Notes: generated by a model not told the origin, from the letters alone. A stretch of 64,000 bases of DNA from Roseiarcus sp963783175 (GCA_963783175.1 CAWANG010000036.1:124001-188000); one strand, 5' to 3'. Positions 45,309-54,780 are shown, counted from the stretch's first letter. Program-made: numbers and translations.

Positions 45309-46617
45309 TTGCAGACCCAGTTCGCCCCCGAAGCGCTCGCCGATCCGCACATCCGCGAACTCGAAGGCATCCTGCGCTCGTGCGTGCATTGCGGCCTCTG
45401 CATCGCGACCTGCCCGACCTATGTAACGCTCGGCGATGAGCGCGACAGCCCCCGCGGGCGCATCTACCTGATCAAGGATCTGCTCGAGACCGGCCGCAGG
45501 ATCGAGGCCGAGGATGTCGCGCCGATCGACCATTGCCTTAGCTGCCTCTCCTGCATGACGACCTGCCCCTCGGGCGTCGATTATCGCCGGCTGGTCGATC
45601 ATGCGCGGGTTAAGATCGAGGAGACCTACCGCCGCCCGCTCGTCGACCGCCTCATGCGCTTAGGCCTGGCGCGGCTCATCGCCTCGCGAAAAGGCTTCCG
45701 CGCCGCGCTGAGGCTCGCGGCGGCCGGACGCCTCTTGAGGCCGGCGCTCGGCCGCCTGCCCGTGATCGGGCCGAATCTCGAACTCGATGCTGGCGCTCGC
45801 CCCGGCGTCGCTTCCCGCGGCGGGGCCGGCCGAGAAGCCCGGCGTCTACAAGGCCGCAGGCGCTGCCGCCGCGAGCCGCCGGATGGCGCTGCTTGGCGGT
45901 TGCGCCGAGGCCGTTCTGGCTCCCCACATCCATCAAGCGACGATCCGGCTCCTGAACCGCGCCGGGATCGACGTCGTCATCCCCAAGGACGAAGGCTGCT
46001 GCGGCTCGCTCGCCCACCACATGGGCGAAGAAGAGCGGGCGCTCACTCAGGCGCGCGCCGACATCGACGCCTGGACGCGCGAGATCGAGGGCGAGGGCCT
46101 CGACGCGATCGTCGTCACCGCCTCGGGTTGCGGCGCGACGATCAAGGACTACGGCCACATGCTGCGCGACGATCCAGCTTATGCGAAGAAAGCCGCGCGC
46201 GTCGCCGCCCTCGCCAGAGACATTTCCGAGATCGCGGTCGCGCTCGACCTCGACTTCAGAGCCCCGCGGCGCCTTGCGGTCGCCTATCACGCCGCCTGCT
46301 CCCTCCAGCACGGGCAGAAGATCGTCGATGCGCCGAAGGCGCTGCTCAGGCGCGCCGGCTTCGACGTGCGTTCGATCCCCGAAGCGCACCTGTGCTGCGG
46401 TTCGGCCGGAACCTACAACATCCTGCAGCCCGCGATCGCCAAGGCTTTGCGCGACCGCAAGGCCGCCAATATCGCTCGGGTCAAGCCCGACGTCATCGCC
46501 GCCGGCAATATCGGCTGCCTGACCCAGATCGGCTCGGCGACTGCAACGCCGGTCGTGCATATCGTCGAGCTCCTCGACTGGGCGAGCGGCGGGCCGCCGC
46601 CTGCGGGCCTGGCTTGA
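45309..46617 (+). CDS. glcF: Glycolate oxidase iron-sulfur subunit (frameshifted)
   Basis: TTG start after GAGGG. The first frame holds the two 4Fe-4S motifs (SCVHCGLCIATCPTYV; CLSCLSCMTTCPSGV) and runs to GRLPVIGPNLEL. Near 45780 the homologous reading moves into the next frame at MLALAPASLPAAGP and ends at TGA 46617, including the CCG motifs DEGCCGSLAHH and EAHLCCGSAGTYN. The total repaired length, about 435, is normal. The shift fits one extra base. GlcF passes electrons from GlcD/E to the quinone pool. As the glcD and glcE genes are intact, a sequence error is likely. Confidence 0.85.
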
Positions 46618-46652
46618 CGCGAGACTGGCAGTCATCGATGACGCTCGAACCG

Positions 46653-46744
46653 TCATTGCAAGCGAAGCGAAGCGAAGCAATCCAGGGCCACCTTGCTGCC
46701 CTAACGCGCTCTGGATTGCCACGTCGCTTCGCTCCTCGCGATGA
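46653..46744. repeat. Dispersed palindromic repeat (GCGAAGCGAAG type)
   Basis: Left arm TCATTGCAAGCGAAGCGAAG...CAATCCAG and right arm CTGGATTGCCACGTCGCTTC...CGATGA are inverted, with about 25 bases between. Extragenic elements of this kind (inward GGATTGC / GCGAAGCG arms) are common in intergenic regions of Hyphomicrobiales. It lies between glcF and the DUF2461 gene and can fold into a long hairpin. Confidence 0.7.
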
Positions 46745-46765
46745 AGGCGGCGGGAAAGCAACGCG

Positions 46766-47446
46766 ATGAGTTTCCAAGGCTTCGGCCCGGAGGCGCTGCC
46801 GTTCTTCAAGGCGCTGGCGTTCCATCAGAGCCGGGAGTGGTTCGAGGCGAACCGCGGTGCTTACGAGAGCGCTATCAAGGGGCCGATGGGCGATCTCGTC
46901 GAGGATGTCGCCGGGCGGCTCAGACAAGCGAAAATCCCGATCAAGGGCGACCGCAAGTCGTCGTTGTTTCGCATCCATCGCGACGTGCGCTTTTCCAATA
47001 ACAAGGACCCTTACAAGACCAATGCCGGCGTCGCGCTGACCCGGTCGGGCGGAAAGAATGATCCCGGCGTCCTCTACTTTCATCTGTCGCCGGAGGAATG
47101 CTTCTTCGCCGCCGGCTTCCACCTGCCCGAGCCCAACGCGCTCGCCCGGCTGAGGGGCGCCGCAGCGCGGGCGCCCAGGTCGTTCAAGGCGATGACGAAG
47201 AAGCTCGCCAAGGCCGGCCTCAGCCTGTCCGACGAGGATGCGCTCAAGCGCGCCCCGCGCGGCTTCGAGGCCGTCGACGATCCCGAGATCGCCGCCGCGA
47301 TCCGTCTCAAGAGCCTGATCTGCGTGAGGCCCGTCGCCACGCCGGCGATCGCCTTGCCTTCGCTGGCCGAGGACCTGTGTGCCTTCGCGCGCGATGCGCT
47401 GCCGCTCCTCACGTGGGGCTGGGACGCGCTCGCCGATTCGCGCTAG
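46766..47446 (+). CDS. DUF2461 family protein (TIGR02453)
   Basis: 226 residues. The family signature is evident: FFKALAFHQSREWFEANRGAYES near the start, RIHRDVRFSNNKDPYKTNAG near residue 75, and YFHLSPEECFFAAGFHLPEP near residue 105. Such proteins are common in bacteria and fungi; function unknown. ATG at 46766 after AAAGCAACGCG, weak ribosome site. Stands alone between the repeat element and the low-GC gene. Confidence 0.92.
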   Translation: MSFQGFGPEALPFFKALAFHQSREWFEANRGAYESAIKGPMGDLVEDVAGRLRQAKIPIKGDRKSSLFRIHRDVRFSNNKDPYKTNAGVALTRSGGKNDPGVLYFHLSPEECFFAAGFHLPEPNALARLRGAAARAPRSFKAMTKKLAKAGLSLSDEDALKRAPRGFEAVDDPEIAAAIRLKSLICVRPVATPAIALPSLAEDLCAFARDALPLLTWGWDALADSR

Positions 47447-47464
47447 GTCAAAGCGCGAAGGACG

Positions 47465-48118
47465 CTATTGCCCGCTTGTCACCTTAAAGCTCTTAACGAG
47501 TATTGGCGTTGTCCCGTCCACGGGCTTGTCGATCTGAGCGTACATCCCGAACCGCAAACTCCCCTCCTGGGATTGCGCCCGAATCGTTTTCTGAAGTTGA
47601 CCATTCAGGTATAAACTAATCTTTCCGCCTACTGTTGTCACGCGCAACACATTGACGGCGTCGGGATCGGGTTTGAATGCCGGCGCGTTGGGGACCGATG
47701 ATATAGTCTGCCATACATTGTTTGTCTTCGAAAATAATGTAACGGAACCGTCAGAAGAGAGCATGGCCATCCAAAAATTGGCGTAGTCAGTCGCCCAAAA
47801 AGAGACCGCAAAATTGTACTTGTTGTCTGGCGCAATCATTTTTGGCAAAATTACTTCGGCGCAATAATCCCCATCTGTACCTGCATGAAAGGTCAGGACT
47901 TGGCTGGTTATATTTGAATTCTTGGAATCAAGAGTGAATACAAAATTAGGCGGCTTTACCATCGCTACATTTGTCGTAAAGTCCCAACCTCCACTATCGT
48001 CGGTGAAGGTATCTTCATATATTATCTTTCCTATCTGTCCGTCGCACGCGAACGCTGCGGTGGAGATAAACGCCAGAAATATGACAGCCAAATAGACGAT
48101 ACCACGTAGCATTTCCAT
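47465..48118 (-). CDS. Exported low-GC protein, lectin-like beta-sandwich
   Basis: 217 residues with signal peptide (VYLAVIFLAFISTAAFACDG). Then IIYEDTFTDDSGGWDF ... FWATDYANFWMAMLSSDGSVTLFSKTNNVWQTIS ... VNVLRVTTVGGKISLYLNGQLQKTIRAQ, a pattern like DUF1080/concanavalin-type beta-sandwich domains that bind sugars. Clearly lower GC and different codon use from its neighbours. Upstream is a 390-base low-GC region. Isolated; function unknown, likely acquired. Alternative start MLRGIV two codons in. Confidence 0.65.
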   Translation of the reverse strand: MEMLRGIVYLAVIFLAFISTAAFACDGQIGKIIYEDTFTDDSGGWDFTTNVAMVKPPNFVFTLDSKNSNITSQVLTFHAGTDGDYCAEVILPKMIAPDNKYNFAVSFWATDYANFWMAMLSSDGSVTLFSKTNNVWQTISSVPNAPAFKPDPDAVNVLRVTTVGGKISLYLNGQLQKTIRAQSQEGSLRFGMYAQIDKPVDGTTPILVKSFKVTSGQ

Positions 48119-48506
48119 CTCCCCTTAACAATTATGAAAGTCTTGAAGATCCTCGAGTGCGAGATTATTTGCGCCACCTTCGTCGAAATATACTGTAAAT
48201 TTGGCTTTCCGCTTCGCGTCGAGATTTGCTGACAGCCAAGACGCGGAACCGCGCGTTTTCCTCTCTTGACCTCAAAATGGACGCTCCAGATAGGCTGCAA
48301 GATCTAGTGAAAACTGCGATGGATCAGAGTTCCTTGCAAGCCCGAATCGCAGCCAACACGCTCGAAAAAGTTGGGACGCGCTCGTCGATTTGCGCTGAGA
48401 GTCCAAGGCGGAGTGCCACCGCGACGCTGAATGGAGAAGCTGACGTCATATCCTGTGGAAGTCGGGTTTGACTCCCGACGTCCGATTCTTGTTAGAAGTT
48501 ACCGCC
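48119..48506. other. Low-GC intergenic region
   Basis: 388 bases, AT-rich, continuing the low-GC gene on its left. A plus-strand frame at 48226-48471 has no ribosome site or family likeness. No clear promoter, tRNA or hairpin is seen. Confidence 0.5.
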
Positions 48507-49064
48507 ATGGGCAAGCAGTTCCCGAGTCTCGACGACAGCCATCGCGACTTCATCCGTCGGCAGCGGATCTTCTTCGCCGCCTCCGCCGCGCAGGGCGCGC
48601 GCGTCAACGTGTCGCCGCGCGGAACGGACGCATTCGCGATCATCGACGAGCAAACCGTCGCCTATCTCGACCGCACCGGCAGCGGCAACGAGACCGCGGC
48701 CCACCTCAAGGCGGACGGCCGGCTCACGGTAATGTTCTGCGCCTTCGACGGACCGCCCAACATCATGCGGCTCTACGGCCGCGGCGAAGCGCTGCGGCGC
48801 GGCTCTCGGAGTTACGCCGATTTGCTCGAGAGCGCCTTCGGCGGCGCCGAGCCGGCCGGGGCGCGGCAGATCGTCCGTCTTCATGTCGACTTGGTCCAGA
48901 CCTCGTGCGGCTACGGCATGCCGCTGTTCGACTACCGCGGCGAGCGCCCCTCGCTCGACAATTGGGCCCGCTCAAAGGGCGAAGACGGCCTTGAGGCCTA
49001 CCGGCGGGAGAAGAACCTCGTCAGCATCGACGGCCTGCCGACCGGCCTCATCGACGAAGTCTGA
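48507..49064 (+). CDS. Pyridoxamine 5'-phosphate oxidase family protein
   Basis: 185 residues. The flavin-binding split barrel is shown by RQRIFFAASAAQGARVNVSPRGTDAFAIIDEQTVAYLDRTGSGNETAAHLKADGRLTVMFCAFDGPPNIMRLYGRGEAL. The C-terminus has CGYGMPLFDYRGERPSLDNWA, typical of the PNPOx subgroup annotated as putative. ATG at 48507 with GAAGTT 8 bases upstream; the longer frame from 48468 is rejected because the low-GC leader is unlike the family. Substrate unknown. Confidence 0.9.
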   Translation: MGKQFPSLDDSHRDFIRRQRIFFAASAAQGARVNVSPRGTDAFAIIDEQTVAYLDRTGSGNETAAHLKADGRLTVMFCAFDGPPNIMRLYGRGEALRRGSRSYADLLESAFGGAEPAGARQIVRLHVDLVQTSCGYGMPLFDYRGERPSLDNWARSKGEDGLEAYRREKNLVSIDGLPTGLIDEV

Positions 49065-49127
49065 GGATCAGCGGCCCCGATCGTCGTTTTCGGGTGGGCG
49101 CTGCCGCTCGGCGCCTCTAAGGGTCTC

Positions 49128-50042
49128 ATGCCGGCGAGCCGTGAGATGTGGCCGGCCGAGAGACGTTATTTGGACCAGGCCATGCTCGACATTCCCAACC
49201 TCCCGACCGCCGGTGCGGATTACGCTACCGTCAAGCGCGCGATCGAGTTCATTTCGACCCGCTACCGCGACCAGCCGTCGATCGAGGCGATCGCCGGGCA
49301 TGTCGGCCTCTCCGCCTCCCACTTCCAGCACGTCTTCAAGCGCTGGGCGGGGCTCACGCCGAAGGCGTTCCTGCAGGCGATCACCATCGAGCGGGCGCGC
49401 GAGCTCTTGCGCAATTCGGCCAGCGTGCTCGACGCGGCCTATGACGTCGGCCTATCCGGTCCGAGCCGGCTGCACGACTTGTTCGTCGCCCACGAGGCGC
49501 TGACGCCAGGCGACTACCGGCGCGACGACCTCGTTCTTCGCTACGGCTTCCACTTTTCTCCATTCGGCGAAGCGATCGTCGTCGCTGCGCCGCGCGGCAT
49601 GGCCGGCCTCGGCTTCGTCGATGAGGGCAATCGCGAGCGCGCGCTCGCCGACATGGCGCGCCGCTGGCCGCGCGCGCGGCTCATCGAGGATGAGCGCGCG
49701 ACCGCCCCCTTCGCGCGCCGCGCCTTCGATCCGGCCTTATGGCGGCCCGACGCGCCGCTCAGGGTGGTGATGATCGGCACCGATTTCGAGCTTCGGGTGT
49801 GGGAGACGCTGCTCAGCGTGCCGATGGGGCGGGCGACCACCTATTCGGACATCGCCCGCAAGATCGGGAAGCCGAAGGCGGCGCGCGCGGTCGGCGCGGC
49901 GGTCGGCCGCAATCCGATCTCGTTCGTCGTCCCCTGTCATCGCGTGCTGGGGCGCTCCGGCGCGCTCACCGGCTATCATTGGGGCCTGGCGCGCAAGCAG
50001 GCGATCATCGGCTGGGAGGCGGGGCGGACGACGGCGCCCTGA
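49128..50042 (+). CDS. AraC HTH fused to methylated-DNA-cysteine methyltransferase
   Basis: 304 residues. Residues about 40-130 are an AraC-type double HTH (FISTRYRDQPSIEAIAGHVGLSASHFQHVFKRWAGLTPKAFLQ). Residues about 140-300 are an Ogt/Ada methyltransferase: RVWETLLSVPMGRATTYSDIARKIG and the acceptor Cys in FVVPCHRVLGRSGALTGYHWGLARK. It repairs O6-methylguanine and may bind DNA, but lacks the N-terminal zinc module of Ada that senses phosphotriesters, so it cannot be the classic Ada switch. MLDIPNLP at 49182 is an alternative start. Confidence 0.93.
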   Translation: MPASREMWPAERRYLDQAMLDIPNLPTAGADYATVKRAIEFISTRYRDQPSIEAIAGHVGLSASHFQHVFKRWAGLTPKAFLQAITIERARELLRNSASVLDAAYDVGLSGPSRLHDLFVAHEALTPGDYRRDDLVLRYGFHFSPFGEAIVVAAPRGMAGLGFVDEGNRERALADMARRWPRARLIEDERATAPFARRAFDPALWRPDAPLRVVMIGTDFELRVWETLLSVPMGRATTYSDIARKIGKPKAARAVGAAVGRNPISFVVPCHRVLGRSGALTGYHWGLARKQAIIGWEAGRTTAP

Positions 50043-50054
50043 GACGGCGGGAAA

Positions 50055-52394
50055 TCACTTGGCCGCCGGGTCTGGCGGCGGGGGCGCCGGATAAGGGATG
50101 CGCAGACCGGCTTCGCGCATCCGGCGCAGGACGTCGAAATTGATGTCGCTGCGGGTCCGCTCGGCGAGCTCGATGTCGTCGACGAAGCAGATGAGATTGA
50201 ACTTGAGCGCCCAGTCGGCGAATTCGGCGAACAGCACGGTCGGCGCGGGGATCTTGAGCACCTGATCTTGCGCTTTGGCGGCTGCGATCAGCATGTCGCG
50301 CACCTGCTCGACGTCGCTCTCGTAGGCGATGTTGACCGCCACGACGATCCGACCCACCCGGTCGTTGCGGACCCAGTTCTTGACCACGCCGCTGACCAGA
50401 TTGGAGTTCGGAACGATCAAGGTGCCGCGATCGAAGGTTTCGATCTCGGTCGCACGGGCGTTGATGCTATGCACGAATCCCTGTTCGTTTCCCACCACGA
50501 CCCAGTCGCCAACGCGGATGCCGCGCTCCCACAGGAGGATGAGCCCGGAGACGAAATTGTTGGCGATCGTCTGGAGGCCGAAGCCGATGCCGACCGACAG
50601 GCCGCCGGCGATGAGCGCGAGCTTCTCGACGTCGAGGCCGATTTGCGCGCCCGCCAGCAGCACGGCCACGATCGCGCCGACGTAACCGAAAATCGTCCTG
50701 ACCGAGTTCCTGACTCCGGCGTCGAGGCGGGTCTGGGGCAGAAACCGGGCGCCCAGCCAGTCCTGGATCATCCGGGTGACGAACAGCACTACGGCGAATA
50801 CCGCCGCCGCCTCGATCATCGACGAAAGCGACAGCGTGAGCCCGCCGACGGAAAAGCCGAAGTAGGCGGCTCTCAGCGCACCGAACATGTCCTGCGACTG
50901 CACGCCCCACGGTTCGAGCACCGCGGCGATCGCGATCACCAGCGCCGCGAGCCGCGCGACGCCTTGCAGGATGACGACGATCTGGGCGAGCACGTTCCGG
51001 CGCAGGCCGACCATCGCCAAAAGTCCCGCCCCGACCGGCGCCTCCGGCGCGAGCAGCGCCTCGGTCCCGTCATGAACGATGCAGTCGATGAGGTAGAGCA
51101 GGCTGCCGAGGGCGGTGAGGTAGATCACCTGATTGACGAGGAACGTGGCGAAGGCGATGTAGCCTGTGAGCGCGGCGGCGAAGATGACGAACGCCAGCGC
51201 CCAGACGAGCGTTCTCAGCGGCGCCCAAGGGTCGGTTTGCGCCGGTCCCGCGGCGTTCTCCTGCCTGGTCTTGAGCTGGCGCAGCGCGAAAGCGATCACG
51301 AGCGCGGCGAGGGTCGCGCCGACCGCCCGGCCCGCGACCGTGATGTTGAGCGAGGCGACGGCGTCGGCCGCTGGCTCGATCAGCCGCTCGGCGGCCCAGA
51401 TCGCCGCGATCGCCATCGCGGCGCGATAGAAGATCGAAGCCGAGCGATCGCTCATCGGCACGAGGCGCCAGGCCGCGAGGCCTGGGGCGAGCATGCCCCG
51501 CGCAAGCGCGTTGACAGCGATCAGGACCCGCAGGGCGTCGAGCGCCGCGTCGATGAGGCCCTGGACGCTCGGATCGGAAAGGTCGAAGGCGTCGAGCGCG
51601 CTCGCCATGAGGCCGAGGCCCGCGAGCGGCAGCGCCGCGAGGATGAAGAAGAGCCACGCGGCGGCAAGCGCGCGGCGGAGCCGGCTCGGCGCGGTGGCGC
51701 CGGGATCGCGATGGAGCACTCGGCGGGCGAGCCAGCTGAGCGGCGCGACGGCCAAGAGGAGCGCAAGCACGACCGCCGCCATGCCGATCTTTTGCGCCTG
51801 CGATAGCCGTTCGCCGGCCGCGTCGAACCAGTTCCCGATCAGGCTCCGCATCTCCGCCGCGTCGACCGGCGCTTCCCGCCAGACGGCGGCCCAAAGCTCG
51901 GGGTTGAGCACGCTCGACGACCGGGCAAAGGTCTGACGCGCAAACAATTGCCGCCGCGCCGCGCTGATGCGGGTCGAGAGGTCGTCGGATTCCAGCAGCA
52001 TGGCGCGGGCGGCGCGAAGGTTCGCGTCGAGCGTGTCGTGCCGCTTTTTCTCCGTCGCGAGCTCCGTGGCGGCGACGTCGGTCGTGGGCGCAGTCTCGCC
52101 CGATTTGGGCGTCAGCTCCGCGAGACGCTTGGCGGAGGCGGCGAGCCGCGGCGTGAGGTCGCTGATCGCGCCCTGCAAGGCGAGGCCGAGCGCGTCGTTC
52201 TGGGCCTTGAGGGTCTGCAGATCGGCGTCGGTGAGATTCTTGTCCCTCAGCGCCGTCTCGATGGCGGTGAGGCCCGCGCGCGTCTGGTCGAGATCGAGCG
52301 GATGCGCGTCCTGCGCCCAAGCGCGTCCGAGCGCGAGGAGGACGAAGACGAGAACGGCCCAATGCAACAGGCGCAATGCGGACGAAGGCTTCAT
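50055..52394 (-). CDS. DUF3772 / mechanosensitive ion channel (MscS) protein
   Basis: 779 residues. A signal peptide (LLHWAVLVFVLLALGRAWAQ), a helical periplasmic DUF3772-type domain (about 30-170) with coiled coil, about ten membrane segments (200-560), then an MscS domain (about 565-770) with GLSVGIGFGLQTIANNFVSGLILLWERGIRVGDWV and PNSNLVSGVVKNW. Opens on turgor to release solutes. The ATG at 52394 is chosen; the frame reaches to 53618, but that part is antisense to hisZ. Divergent from hisZ. Confidence 0.92.
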   Translation of the reverse strand: MKPSSALRLLHWAVLVFVLLALGRAWAQDAHPLDLDQTRAGLTAIETALRDKNLTDADLQTLKAQNDALGLALQGAISDLTPRLAASAKRLAELTPKSGETAPTTDVAATELATEKKRHDTLDANLRAARAMLLESDDLSTRISAARRQLFARQTFARSSSVLNPELWAAVWREAPVDAAEMRSLIGNWFDAAGERLSQAQKIGMAAVVLALLLAVAPLSWLARRVLHRDPGATAPSRLRRALAAAWLFFILAALPLAGLGLMASALDAFDLSDPSVQGLIDAALDALRVLIAVNALARGMLAPGLAAWRLVPMSDRSASIFYRAAMAIAAIWAAERLIEPAADAVASLNITVAGRAVGATLAALVIAFALRQLKTRQENAAGPAQTDPWAPLRTLVWALAFVIFAAALTGYIAFATFLVNQVIYLTALGSLLYLIDCIVHDGTEALLAPEAPVGAGLLAMVGLRRNVLAQIVVILQGVARLAALVIAIAAVLEPWGVQSQDMFGALRAAYFGFSVGGLTLSLSSMIEAAAVFAVVLFVTRMIQDWLGARFLPQTRLDAGVRNSVRTIFGYVGAIVAVLLAGAQIGLDVEKLALIAGGLSVGIGFGLQTIANNFVSGLILLWERGIRVGDWVVVGNEQGFVHSINARATEIETFDRGTLIVPNSNLVSGVVKNWVRNDRVGRIVVAVNIAYESDVEQVRDMLIAAAKAQDQVLKIPAPTVLFAEFADWALKFNLICFVDDIELAERTRSDINFDVLRRMREAGLRIPYPAPPPPDPAAK

Positions 52395-52574
52395 CGCAGG
52401 CAAAGATGGCCCCGAGGCTGATTCGGCGGCGCGCTCCTCGGCCATCCGACCATGGCCGGAGCGCGGCGGCAACCGGGACCCCGCCGCCAACTCCGCGTTC
52501 ACTCTGCGCCGTAAAAAGGGCTGCGCGCCGGACGCGGCTTTGTTAAAGGGGGCGCTGACGCCAATGAGGGCCAT

Positions 52575-53762
52575 GTGGTGACCCCGACCGTTGAAGCGCC
52601 GACCTCTGCCGATCCCGTGAGCCAATCGTCGCGGAGCGGCGATCGTGCCAGCCAGGCGCCGCGCAGCGCCGGCGAGCGCGCACTCGACCATTTCCTCGCC
52701 GCCGGATTCGAGCGGACTGAGCCGCCGATCCTGCATCCGGCCTCGATCTTTCTCGACATGTCGGGCGAGGAGGTTCGCCGCCGCCTGTTCCTCACCGCCG
52801 ACGCCGCCGGCGAAGAGCTCTGCCTGAGGCCGGAATATACGATCCCCGTCTGCCGCGCCTATCTCGCCTCGGACAGGGCCGGCGCCATCGCCGAATATTC
52901 CTATCTCGGCCCGGTGTTCCGGGCGCGGGCGGGCCAGGGCGGCGAGCAGACGCAGACCGGGCTCGAGAGCTTCGGCCGTAAGGACGCCGAAGCGGCCGAC
53001 GCCGAAGTGTTCGCGCTGAGCCTCGAGGCGGCGACGGCGGCGGGCGGCGGCGCGCTCGCCGCCCGGCTCGGCGACGCCGGCCTGTTCGAGGGCGTGCTCG
53101 ATTCGCTCGAAATCCCGCCGGCCTGGCGGCGGCGTCTGCGCCGAGGCGTCGCCCGCGGGCGCGGCCTCGAGGCCATCTTCAACCGGCCGAGTCAGGGCGC
53201 CCTCGCGCAAGCCGGCGTGCTGGCGGCGCTGGAAAGCGCCGACCACGCGGGCGCCAAGGCGCTGGTCGAGGACCTTCTGGCGATCGCCGGCATCGAGGCG
53301 GTCGGGGGGCGCAGCGCCGGCGAGATCGCCGATAGGTTTCTCGAGCAGGCTTCGCTGAGGTCGGGCGAGCCGATCGAAGTGGAGAAACGGGCGGTGCTCG
53401 AAGCCTTCCTCGCCATTTCCGGCGATCCCGATCAGGCGGCGATCGAGCTTCGGCGCCTGGCCGGCTCCGCCAGGCTCGACCTCGGCGCCGCGCTGGACGC
53501 CTTCGAAATGCGCAACGGCTTCATCGCCGCCCATGGCGCGAGAATCGAGGATATCCGTTTCAGCGCCGCCTTCGTGCGCGACTTCGACTATTACACCGGC
53601 TTCGTGTTCGAGGCCCACGATCCCGCGACTCCGGGCGCGAAGACCGCGCTTGCCGGTGGACGCTACGACGGCCTCGCGCGCCGCCTGGGCAGTGCTGACG
53701 ACATTCCCGCCGTCGGCGCCGCGATCACCCTCGACCGGCTGGCGAACGGGGGAGAGCGCTGA
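52575..53762 (+). CDS. hisZ: ATP phosphoribosyltransferase regulatory subunit
   Basis: 395 residues of the class II tRNA synthetase fold without anticodon domain. It shows LFLTADAAGEELCLRPEYTIPVCRAYL (motif 2-like), YLGPVFRARAGQGGEQTQTGLESFG and FVRDFDYYTGFVFEAHD...ALAGGRYDGLARRLG, as in HisZ of alphaproteobacteria that use the short HisG. GTG start with weak ribosome site; upstream is the divergent channel gene. TGA overlaps the hisG ATG by one base (TGATG), so they are coupled. Confidence 0.93.
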   Translation: MVTPTVEAPTSADPVSQSSRSGDRASQAPRSAGERALDHFLAAGFERTEPPILHPASIFLDMSGEEVRRRLFLTADAAGEELCLRPEYTIPVCRAYLASDRAGAIAEYSYLGPVFRARAGQGGEQTQTGLESFGRKDAEAADAEVFALSLEAATAAGGGALAARLGDAGLFEGVLDSLEIPPAWRRRLRRGVARGRGLEAIFNRPSQGALAQAGVLAALESADHAGAKALVEDLLAIAGIEAVGGRSAGEIADRFLEQASLRSGEPIEVEKRAVLEAFLAISGDPDQAAIELRRLAGSARLDLGAALDAFEMRNGFIAAHGARIEDIRFSAAFVRDFDYYTGFVFEAHDPATPGAKTALAGGRYDGLARRLGSADDIPAVGAAITLDRLANGGER

Positions 53763-54772
53763 TGGGCGCCCATTCCGGCAACGGCGTCGAGGGCCCGTTC
53801 GTCCTCGCCGTCCCCTCCAAGGGGCGATTGCAGGAGGCTGCGGCGGCGTTCTTCGCCCGCGCCGGCCTCGAACTCACCCAGGGACGAGGCGCCCGCGACT
53901 ACCGCGGCGCGATCGCCGGTCTCACCGGGGTCGAGGTCGCCTATGTCTCGTCGGCCGAGATCGTTGGCCAGCTCGCCGCCGGCCAAGCCCATTTCGGCGT
54001 CGCCGGCGAGGATCTGGTGCGCGAGAAGGTCCCCGACGTCGAGGCCCGGCTCGAGCTCCTAAGCCCGCTCGGTTTCGGCCACGCCAATGTGGTGGTCGCC
54101 GCGCCCAAGGCCTGGATCGACGTGCGCTCGATGGCCGATCTCGACGACGTCGCCTCGGCCTATCGCGCCAAGCGCGGCGAGCGGATGCGGGTGGCGACCA
54201 AATACGTCAACCTGACCCGCCGCTTCTTCGCCGAGCATGGCGTTGCCGACTACCGCATCGTCGAGAGCCTCGGCGCGACCGAGGGCGCGCCGGCGTCGGG
54301 CGCGGCGGAGCTGATCGTCGACATCACCACCACCGGAGCGACGCTCGCGGCCAATGCGCTCAAACCCCTCGACGACGGAACAATCCTGCGCTCGCAGGCG
54401 ACCTTGGTCGCGTCGCTGACCGCGCCCTGGGGAGCGAAAGCGCGGCGCGCCGCGCGCGACATCCTCGCCCGAATCGCCGCGAGCGAGGAGGCCTTGAGGT
54501 CGCGCGAGGTCCGCGCCCGGCTGCCGAGCCCGGCCCATCTCATTGTGGAGACCGCCCTCGATCGTTTCGGCGCGGTTCCCGCGAGCGGCGAGGACGTCGA
54601 TCCGCACGGCTTTGTGGCGCTCCACTGCGCCCGCGGCAAGGTTGCCGATCTCGCCGGCTGGCTTTTGGAGAAAGGCGCCGAGCGGGTCAGCGTCGCCGCG
54701 CTCGAACAGGCGTTCAGCGCCCGCAACGCCCTCTACGAAGCGCTGGAGCAGCGGATCGGGCCGGAGGGGTGA
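53762..54772 (+). CDS. hisG: ATP phosphoribosyltransferase, short form
   Basis: 336 residues. FVLAVPSKGRLQEAAAAFFARAGLEL at the start and the DITTTGATLAANAL PRPP-binding loop are diagnostic; RYIVESLGATEGAPASGAAELIVD lies before it. The C-terminal regulatory domain of long HisG is absent, so HisZ is needed for activity. First committed step of histidine synthesis in the cytoplasm. Start overlaps hisZ; the terminator on this strand is not clear, but a repeat follows at once. Confidence 0.95.
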   Translation: MGAHSGNGVEGPFVLAVPSKGRLQEAAAAFFARAGLELTQGRGARDYRGAIAGLTGVEVAYVSSAEIVGQLAAGQAHFGVAGEDLVREKVPDVEARLELLSPLGFGHANVVVAAPKAWIDVRSMADLDDVASAYRAKRGERMRVATKYVNLTRRFFAEHGVADYRIVESLGATEGAPASGAAELIVDITTTGATLAANALKPLDDGTILRSQATLVASLTAPWGAKARRAARDILARIAASEEALRSREVRARLPSPAHLIVETALDRFGAVPASGEDVDPHGFVALHCARGKVADLAGWLLEKGAERVSVAALEQAFSARNALYEALEQRIGPEG

Positions 54773-54780
54773 GGCGGCGT

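Noticed and set aside
48226..48471. 81-codon frame before the PNPOx gene
   Set aside because: In the low-GC leader region, no ribosome site, not resembling any protein.
50268..51806. 512-codon plus-strand frame inside the MscS gene
   Set aside because: Arg/Asp-rich composition typical of an antisense shadow; the minus strand encodes a clear membrane channel.
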